9,732 nucleotides of DNA from the NCBI GenBank assembly GCA_031270615.1, contig JAISXE010000181.1, positions 1 through 9,732 of the forward strand, in the 5' to 3' direction. Positions 5,279-9,732 of the stretch are shown here, one piece after another. A program made the translations under genes and the position numbers. The notes below the pieces were generated by a model. It was not told the DNA's origin. It worked only from the letters and a program-made list of their open reading frames with translations, and did not search any database. Positions within the stretch are counted from its first letter, which is position 1. Every line of letters begins with the position of its first letter. Origin of the DNA: Spirochaetia bacterium (GTDB lineage Bacteria > Spirochaetota > Spirochaetia > DTKZ01).

Positions 5279-6999
5279 ATCCGTACATCTCCTGTATATG
5301 ATTTCAGTTTGTATCTGCCGGGAAGCTGCGAAAGGAAAAACAAAAGGATCACCGCCAGGCACACAACCGAGGACAGGGCCGAAGAATATTTCAGCGCGCC
5401 TGCCTGTTCAAAGTTCAGGATGGCGGCACCGATTGTTTCGGACCCGGCGGACCACAAGAGGGAAGAGAGGGTAAGCTCCGTAAGGACACCGGTGCATACC
5501 ATAATCGCGCCGCTGAGGATGCCGGGCAGTAAAAGCGGCAGTATGATTTTTATCCAGCCCGTAAGCGCCGAGGCCCCGCTGGCCTGGGCGGCTTCTTCCA
5601 GGCCCCGGTCAAAACCCGCGACGGCGCTGTAACTGGCCTTGGTCTGTACCACAAGAAAGCGGGTCAGGTACACAATCAAAAGAATCTTTGAGCTGCCGTA
5701 CACGCCGGGAAAGAAGCCCGGCAGGGGCTGCATCCAGAACAGTATCATGCACAGGGACAGCACAATACCCGGAACCGAATAGGGTATTTGAATCATGGTT
5801 TCCACAATCCGGGGCCAGGGGCTTTTCCTTTTCGCCAGGCTTACCGCCAGGGCCGTACCCGCCGCCACGCAGAGCAGGGCGCACGCTGCCGCGAGCCACG
5901 CGCTGTTGAAAATGGCCCGGCGGGATTTCAGGTTTTCCAGAAGGACAAAAGAAAAATTTTTCAGGGTAAAGTTGTCCGCCGACAGCGGCAGCCCCATAGC
6001 CTGTTTCAACGCCGTGCCCGCCATGAAACAGACTGGAATAACGGAAAGGAAAAAAAGCAGGCCGACGGCGCAGAGGGAAACCGGCAGCCGCAGTTTTCCC
6101 AGGAAAACGCGGGGGCTGGTATCCGGCAGGACGGCTTCAATATCGGTGGATGGACGGAACAGGAGTTTTTGCAGAAGCGGCCCCGGAAGCGACATGGCGA
6201 TAAGCAGCAGGGACAGCACCGCTGCCTGGGGAAACACCGCAGAACCCAACCCGGCTATCTGCTCATAGATATAGGTAGGCAGCACCGGAATGCCCGCAGG
6301 TATCCCCAGGATGGCTGGAATGCCGAAATTGTCAATAATCGACAGAAAACCCAGCGTTGCCGCGCCCATGCAGGCCGGCGCAATAAGCGGCAAATTGATG
6401 TGCCAAAACACCCGGAAACTTTTTACCCCGGCGGTACGGGCGGCCCACTCCATATCCCTGGGAACGCGCCGCAGGGCGGATGCCATGAGCAAAAAAACCG
6501 GCGGAAAGGATGTCAGGATATGCAAAAAGATAATGCCCCCGTATCCGTATATGTTCGGCGGGGCGGGGGAACCGGGCAGCAGGGCAAAGACGGCCGCCGC
6601 CGCCCCGCCGGGCGCGCAGAACAGCCGCCACGCGAGGGCCATACTGTATGAGGGCAGGATATAGGGCAAAAAGGCCAAAAAGCGGATAGCCCCGGCAAAC
6701 ATGATGTCCGTGTAGGCTGCGAGCCAGGCCAAAGCCGTTCCCAGCGTGAAAGCGCCCAAAGTGGACGTTATGCCAATAAAGAGGCTGTTCCCCACCGCCC
6801 TCCATGTGGCCGGGCGCGCGAGGACATTTCCGTATGCCTCCAGCGAAAATTGCCCTTCCGCAATAAAACTTGTCTGCACAAGCCGCAGCACGGGCAGTAT
6901 GAAAACAAATCCCGCCGCAAGCGCCAGAGCGCCCCAAAGCAGGGTATTGGTTTTTAAGCCGCGTTTTGTTCTATGAGTCGTATGCGCCGCAGAATACAC
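5275..6999 (-). CDS. ABC importer permease, fused two-domain (FbpB-like)
   Basis: A 574-residue inner-membrane protein with about 12 hydrophobic segments (roughly 20-42, 70-96, 103-125, 155-175, 205-230, 257-275, then 303-328, 363-388, 403-423, 437-455, 482-510, 541-560). It is two tandem permease domains in one chain. Each half has an EAA loop for docking the ATPase: EWAARTAG (184-191) and EEAAQASG (468-475), each followed by a hydrophobic LPL segment. This layout is usual for Fe3+ and 2-aminoethylphosphonate importers. The start is a GTG at 6999 with a perfect AGGAGG (7012-7007) 7 bases upstream, so it begins 46 bp inside the TIM-barrel gene. The match to the ribosome-binding consensus makes this start more credible than any later codon. 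Confidence 0.92.
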   Translation of the reverse strand: MYSAAHTTHRTKRGLKTNTLLWGALALAAGFVFILPVLRLVQTSFIAEGQFSLEAYGNVLARPATWRAVGNSLFIGITSTLGAFTLGTALAWLAAYTDIMFAGAIRFLAFLPYILPSYSMALAWRLFCAPGGAAAAVFALLPGSPAPPNIYGYGGIIFLHILTSFPPVFLLMASALRRVPRDMEWAARTAGVKSFRVFWHINLPLIAPACMGAATLGFLSIIDNFGIPAILGIPAGIPVLPTYIYEQIAGLGSAVFPQAAVLSLLLIAMSLPGPLLQKLLFRPSTDIEAVLPDTSPRVFLGKLRLPVSLCAVGLLFFLSVIPVCFMAGTALKQAMGLPLSADNFTLKNFSFVLLENLKSRRAIFNSAWLAAACALLCVAAGTALAVSLAKRKSPWPRIVETMIQIPYSVPGIVLSLCMILFWMQPLPGFFPGVYGSSKILLIVYLTRFLVVQTKASYSAVAGFDRGLEEAAQASGASALTGWIKIILPLLLPGILSGAIMVCTGVLTELTLSSLLWSAGSETIGAAILNFEQAGALKYSSALSSVVCLAVILLFFLSQLPGRYKLKSYTGDVRI

Positions 7000-7730
7000 T
7001 GTAAATCCTCCTGGCTTAAACCGCCGCCCTCAATGATGATGGGCAAATCTTTATCCCGCAAATACTCAAGGATAAAAACCGTGTCGATATCCCCACGGAA
7101 AACGTGTACATGCAGTTTCCCGCCGCTTCGGTTGGAGAGATGGATTTTATTGACCCCGGGAACGGCCTTCACATACGCGAAAAACATTTCCGTTGTGTCC
7201 ATGTGGGCCACATCCAACGTGACCGCGCAGGAAAGCGGGGCAAGGGCCGCGCGCAGCCCGTTTATCTCCTCCGGGGTCGTAATAAATTCCCCAGGTATCT
7301 TTTCCATCAATTCCAGGGAAACCCCCATATCCACCTGCCCCGCGTAGCGGCATATCTCCCGCAGGGACTCTTCCAGAATTTCCCGAAAAACCCGCCGTTC
7401 CACCACGGCAGTGCCGCACCTGCCGGGATGGATGGTTATGTCCCGCGCGCCTAAATCACGGGCCGCATCTATGGAGTTTTTGATTTCGTTGATGGAAGCC
7501 CTCCGTATTGCCGCGTTGTAAGAACAGATATTTAAGTCCCAACTGGCGGCGTGGGCGCTGAGGACGAGGCCCTCATCGAGGGCTTTTTGCCTCAGCCGGG
7601 GAGCCGCTTCCTGGCCGCGCAGGTGTTCGGTCCATATCTCAAGCCCCGCGAAGCCCGAGGAAGCCGCGAAGCGGATAATATCCGGCATCTTCATCTGCCA
7701 CTGGCACGCGGAACTCATAAAGACATTCAC
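6954..7730 (-). CDS. Sugar phosphate isomerase/epimerase-like TIM-barrel protein
   Basis: A 258-residue protein of the xylose-isomerase-like TIM-barrel / AP endonuclease 2 superfamily. Candidate metal or active-site residues fall in the expected strand ends: H60 (LSAHA), H101 (ITIHPG), E140 (SLELMEK), D173 and H176 (TLDVAHMD), H197 (NKIHLSN), then H207, H209 and D214/D216 in HVHVFRGDID, and E234 (IIIEGG). A divalent-metal-dependent isomerase, epimerase or related cytosolic enzyme is likely; the substrate is unknown. The GTG start at 7730 has AGGG (7740-7737) 6 bases upstream, and the upstream stop lies 8 bp away. An ATG at 7718 is possible but would cut into the first barrel strand. Its position between the binding protein and the permease suggests it acts on the imported compound. 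Confidence 0.82.
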   Translation of the reverse strand: MNVFMSSACQWQMKMPDIIRFAASSGFAGLEIWTEHLRGQEAAPRLRQKALDEGLVLSAHAASWDLNICSYNAAIRRASINEIKNSIDAARDLGARDITIHPGRCGTAVVERRVFREILEESLREICRYAGQVDMGVSLELMEKIPGEFITTPEEINGLRAALAPLSCAVTLDVAHMDTTEMFFAYVKAVPGVNKIHLSNRSGGKLHVHVFRGDIDTVFILEYLRDKDLPIIIEGGGLSQEDLQCILRRIRLIEQNAA

Positions 7731-7738
7731 GCCTCGCC

Positions 7739-8758
7739 CTATTGAAACAAGGCGCTGAAGCGGGCCTTGTCCTGTTCCCGCTGTTCATACAGGGCTGCGA
7801 CATCCGCGCCAAGCGTTTTTATTTCCGTCACCTTTTTAAGCCCCGCTGCGGGCGCCACGCCCTTGTGCAGCGGGACATAGCCCTGGGCGCTTGAAAGGCT
7901 TTGCCCTTCCTTCGAAATGACAAAATCCAGGAATTTCTTCGCGGCCTGCGGGTTTTGGGTGGAGGCAAGAATCCCAACAGGTTCGGTTACCACGGTGCTG
8001 CCCGACTCAGGATACACAAAATCTATGGGGTTGCCTTCTTTTTTCGCGTTATTCGCCATATAGTCCAGCACGATGCCGTATGCCTTTTCGCCGTTTACCA
8101 CATCGGTAATAACGCCGCCGTTGCCCCTTCCCACCTTCGCGCGCCCCGCCTTGAGTCCCTTATAATAATCCCAGCCAAACAGGGGGTTTTTTACCAACAC
8201 GCCGAGCTGGTAGGCCGCCGCGCCGGAATACAGCGGGCTTGCCAGGGAAACCCTGCCCGCCGCCTGCGGGGACAGCATATCCGCCCAATCCCTGGGAGCG
8301 GTCTGCACGAGGTTTGTGTTGTAAACCAAAACCGAGGAAATGGCTGCGGTTCCGTAATACATACGATCCGCATCGATATAGGCCCCGTCGATGTTCGCGG
8401 CCTCCGGGGAATCGTAGGCCATAAGCAGCTTGTCCCGCTTTAAACGCTCAAAGGTAACATTGTCAGCCAAAAGCAGCACATCCGCAAGAATCCTGCCCCC
8501 TTCCTTTTCCGCATAGATTTTGCTGATAACCTCCTCGGTGCCGGAGCGGAACACCTGCACCTGAACGCCGGGATGGAATTTGTTAAACCCTTCTATGGTG
8601 CTGCTGATATCCGCATCAGGTTTGGACGTGTACAGCAGTATCGCGCCCGTCTCCCCCCGTGGCGCCGCCTCCTGCGAGGCCTGATTTCCGCCGCAGGCCG
8701 CGAGAAGGGTGGCAGCCGCAACAATGGCCGCAAGTAAAACAGGAATTTTCGTCTTCAT
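7739..8758 (-). CDS. Lipoprotein substrate-binding protein of the ABC importer
   Basis: A 339-residue periplasmic-type binding protein of the Fe3+/2-aminoethylphosphonate/phosphoglycerate class (AfuA/FbpA-like). The N-terminus is a lipoprotein signal: KTK, a hydrophobic run (6-19), lipobox LAAC with lipidated C22, then a GGNQASQE linker. The mature part begins ILLYTSKPDADISSTIEGFNKFHPGVQV, the usual first lobe. The tail has PVGILASTQNPQAAKKFLDFVISKEGQ, common in this superfamily. The double-Tyr iron ligands of FbpA are not seen (only VLDYMANN), so iron is doubtful. The ATG has GGAGG (8768-8764) 5 bases upstream. It is the first gene of the operon. Confidence 0.9.
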   Translation of the reverse strand: MKTKIPVLLAAIVAAATLLAACGGNQASQEAAPRGETGAILLYTSKPDADISSTIEGFNKFHPGVQVQVFRSGTEEVISKIYAEKEGGRILADVLLLADNVTFERLKRDKLLMAYDSPEAANIDGAYIDADRMYYGTAAISSVLVYNTNLVQTAPRDWADMLSPQAAGRVSLASPLYSGAAAYQLGVLVKNPLFGWDYYKGLKAGRAKVGRGNGGVITDVVNGEKAYGIVLDYMANNAKKEGNPIDFVYPESGSTVVTEPVGILASTQNPQAAKKFLDFVISKEGQSLSSAQGYVPLHKGVAPAAGLKKVTEIKTLGADVAALYEQREQDKARFSALFQ

Positions 8759-8816
8759 TTTTTCCTCCGTAAAAATTTTAAAACACTCTGCGGGAAAAAT
8801 ATGAATTCTGTATGAG

Positions 8817-8823
8817 ATTTATA
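8817..8823 (-). promoter_or_regulatory. Possible -10 box of the ABC operon
   Basis: On the - strand TATAAAT (8823-8817) lies about 60 bases upstream of the binding-protein ATG. No good -35 is found 16-18 bases further out. The gene-free stretch 8759-8900 is AT-rich and otherwise shows nothing distinctive. The operon promoter probably lies between the start codon and the inverted-repeat element at 8901. Confidence 0.25.
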
Positions 8824-8935
8824 TGAGAAACCGGCTAATTGTTTTAATACATGCGTGGAGTTTACAGAATACCATAAACGCCATACAGCGGGGCATTGAG
8901 ACCAATGTCAACAAGTTAAGAAAAAGATGTGCGCC

Positions 8936-8959
8936 TTTTTGGCGCTCCCGCGCCAAAAA
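8936..8959. terminator. Bidirectional terminator-like hairpin inside the element
   Basis: TTTTTGGCG (8936-8944) pairs perfectly with CGCCAAAAA (8951-8959) around CTCCCG. It has the same design (T-run, GC stem, A-run) and the same place relative to the CCCGGG motif as the hairpin at 124-149, but in inverted orientation. Confidence 0.5.
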
Positions 8960-9054
8960 CCCGGGTTGCATGGGCGGCAGACCGTTTTGCTTTACCAACA
9001 CGGGGCTTCGCCCACGGCCTGCTTGTACGGCCTTAAAGCAAATTGCGACCAGCC
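8960..9054 (-). repeat. Inverted third copy of the hairpin unit
   Basis: Read on the - strand this is GGCTGGTCG (9054-9046), a palindrome, then GCCGCCCATGCAACCCGGG (8978-8960). It matches the conserved flanks of 16-123 with one base missing in the right flank. Its palindrome is unrelated in sequence: TTTGCTTTA (8986-8994) pairs perfectly with TAAAGCAAA (9034-9042), enclosing a further GGGC/GCCC hairpin (9003-9006 with 9010-9013) and a duplicated ACGGCCT. Confidence 0.7.
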
Positions 9055-9087
9055 CCTGGCGCCCCACGGGCTGATTGCGGGCCTTAA

Positions 9088-9582
9088 CTTGTTGACAGTG
9101 GTTATCCGGGGGTAAAACAATCCTATATCGCCGTAACCGCAAAAAACTGGCAGGGTCTGGGCAAACTGCAAATCGCCGCATGGTTTGATCGGTCATTTGC
9201 GACTCTTGAAGCAAAAGCGCATTTATATAAGCGCCTGAACGATGCTTCCCTTTCCGAAAAGCAACGAGAGCTTTTCTCGGATAAAAAACTTCCGCTTGGT
9301 TTGCGGAAAAGCGTTTTATCGATCCTTGAATGCGCCGGAAACATTGACATCAATATCAAGACAGGAAAAAAAAGGGAAGCAGCCATGAAGGCCGGATACT
9401 TGAAGGATGTTCACCTCCAGGAGGAAAATATCAGCGATTCAATCAGCCTCCGCAAAGATATATCTCTTTGGGATGTTTATAATTCGTTTACCGGCAACGC
9501 GACCGTGAACAGCCATCTGAGCGCCAAATTCATAGCGGACGGCCAAAAGATAAATGAAGTTTTTACAAGGCTCGCCGTGTGA
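9088..9582 (+). pseudogene. 5'-truncated reading frame of unknown function
   Basis: An open frame of 164 codons runs from 9088 to a TGA at 9582, with no ATG or GTG in its first two thirds. The upstream in-frame stop (9085-9087) lies inside the inverted repeat ending at 9102. The translation looks like a real protein from about 9103 on (GYPGVKQSYIAVTAKNWQGL, later AWFDRSFATLEAKAHLYKRL and ISLWDVYNSFTG). It seems to have lost its beginning at the repeat boundary. The only in-frame start options are TTG 9301 and ATG 9385 (AAGGGAAG just before it), which would give 93 or 65 residues. Base composition looks more AT-rich than the neighbours. The end (LWDVYNSFTG...) loosely recalls phage or plasmid DUF932-like proteins, but this is not a firm assignment. 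Confidence 0.5.
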
Positions 9583-9608
9583 CACCATCAGGGCGCGGGG
9601 AATTGCAA

Positions 9609-9732
9609 ATGCCAACAAATGAAGAACCTCGGAGCAAGCTCCGAGGTATCTTCGTTTGGCAAGGAATTGGATTTTATGGCATGGTTCATACCCCGATCAC
9701 TTTCAGACACGAACCTTTTTACGCAAACCGAT
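9609..9732 (+). CDS. Possible start of a gene running off the window
   Basis: An ATG at 9609, with GGGGAA (9597-9602) just upstream, opens a frame that stays open for 41 codons to the window edge (MPTNEEPRSKLRGIFVWQGI, then GFYGMVHTPITFRHEPFYANR). The later part looks protein-like, but the first codons coincide with a long palindrome, so the true start may be elsewhere. A competing frame from ATG 9676 is also open. No family is recognised. Confidence 0.25.
   Translation, partial: MPTNEEPRSKLRGIFVWQGIGFYGMVHTPITFRHEPFYANR
9611..9660. repeat. Long imperfect palindrome
   Basis: CCTCGGAGC (9627-9635) pairs perfectly with GCTCCGAGG (9638-9646). The arms continue imperfectly with GAAGA (9621-9625)/TCTTC (9649-9653) and GCCAA (9611-9615)/TTGGC (9656-9660). 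There is no T-run after the stem, so it is not a normal intrinsic terminator. It could be a REP-like repeat or the end hairpin of a mobile element. Confidence 0.55.

Larger units (their letters stand above)
8901..9102. mobile_element. Small element bounded by 20-bp inverted repeats (MITE-like or invertible)
   Basis: ACCAATGTCAACAAGTTAAG (8901-8920) and the complement of 9083-9102 agree at 19 of 20 positions, 15 of them in one perfect run (8906-8920 with 9083-9097). The 202-bp element encodes no plausible protein. It holds a terminator-like hairpin, an inverted copy of the hairpin unit seen at 16-123, and further small stems (CAGCCC/GGGCTG at 9050-9055 with 9068-9073). No clear target-site duplication flanks it. 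It fits a non-autonomous MITE or a short invertible segment. It lies between the ABC operon and a 5'-truncated reading frame. Confidence 0.55.

Noticed and set aside
7739..8758. Firm call as an Fe3+-binding FbpA
   Set aside because: Family resemblance is clear, but the paired tyrosine ligands expected for ferric iron are not seen, so the ligand is left open.
8823..9074. 83-codon + strand frame across the inverted-repeat element
   Set aside because: It crosses the repeat end and two hairpins, and its second half is only a translation of the hairpin module.
8906..9097. Integron attC site
   Set aside because: The inverted ends (TGTCAAC/GTTGACA) do not fit the RYYYAAC/GTTRRRY core sites, and no integrase or cassette array is visible.

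Overview
This window looks like a chromosomal segment of a moderately GC-rich anaerobic or microaerophilic bacterium. Gene-dense metabolic and transport blocks are separated by repeat-rich intergenic DNA. A water-forming NADH oxidase, tandem Rrf2 regulators, a Firmicutes-like trans-sulfuration enzyme and hairpin-rich intergenic modules would fit a termite-gut type Treponema or another spirochaete. That guess rests on general resemblance only and is weak.

Left block (1-2379, + strand). A repeat-rich leader (1-264) carries two tandem hairpin units and a bidirectional terminator-like stem. It is followed by a PLP-dependent trans-sulfuration enzyme (265-1455) and two overlapping Rrf2-family regulators (1517-1948 and 1945-2379). 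The first regulator has an IscR-like Cys92/Cys98/Cys104 iron-sulfur motif and the second lacks it. The likely theme is sulfur amino acid metabolism under Fe-S/redox control.

Middle block (2380-4226). A 512-base gene-free stretch holds a pair of 13-bp direct repeats, four 24-bp tandem repeats, and a second copy of the modular repeat seen at the left edge. It leads into an NADH oxidase (nox, 2892-4226, + strand).

Right block (8758 down to 4193, - strand). This is a compact ABC-importer operon, in transcription order: lipoprotein substrate-binding protein, xylose-isomerase-like TIM-barrel protein, fused two-domain permease, ATPase. Genes are 8 bp apart or overlap by 46 and 4 bp, which implies translational coupling. 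Its last gene overlaps the 3' end of nox tail-to-tail by 34 bp. The transporter belongs to the Fe3+/2-aminoethylphosphonate/phosphoglycerate superfamily. The ligand is not evident, and the embedded TIM-barrel enzyme argues for an organic, perhaps sugar- or phosphate-like, substrate.

Right edge (8759-9732). A roughly 200-bp element bounded by 20-bp inverted repeats (19/20 identical) contains an inverted copy of the hairpin module from the left edge. It abuts an open frame (9088-9582) that lacks any start codon at its 5' end, as if a gene had been truncated there. A long palindrome and a possible partial gene end the window.

The most interesting structure is the repeat family. Conserved flanks surround hairpins whose stems differ completely in sequence but keep their pairing, and copies occur in both orientations. 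One copy lies inside a MITE-like or invertible element.
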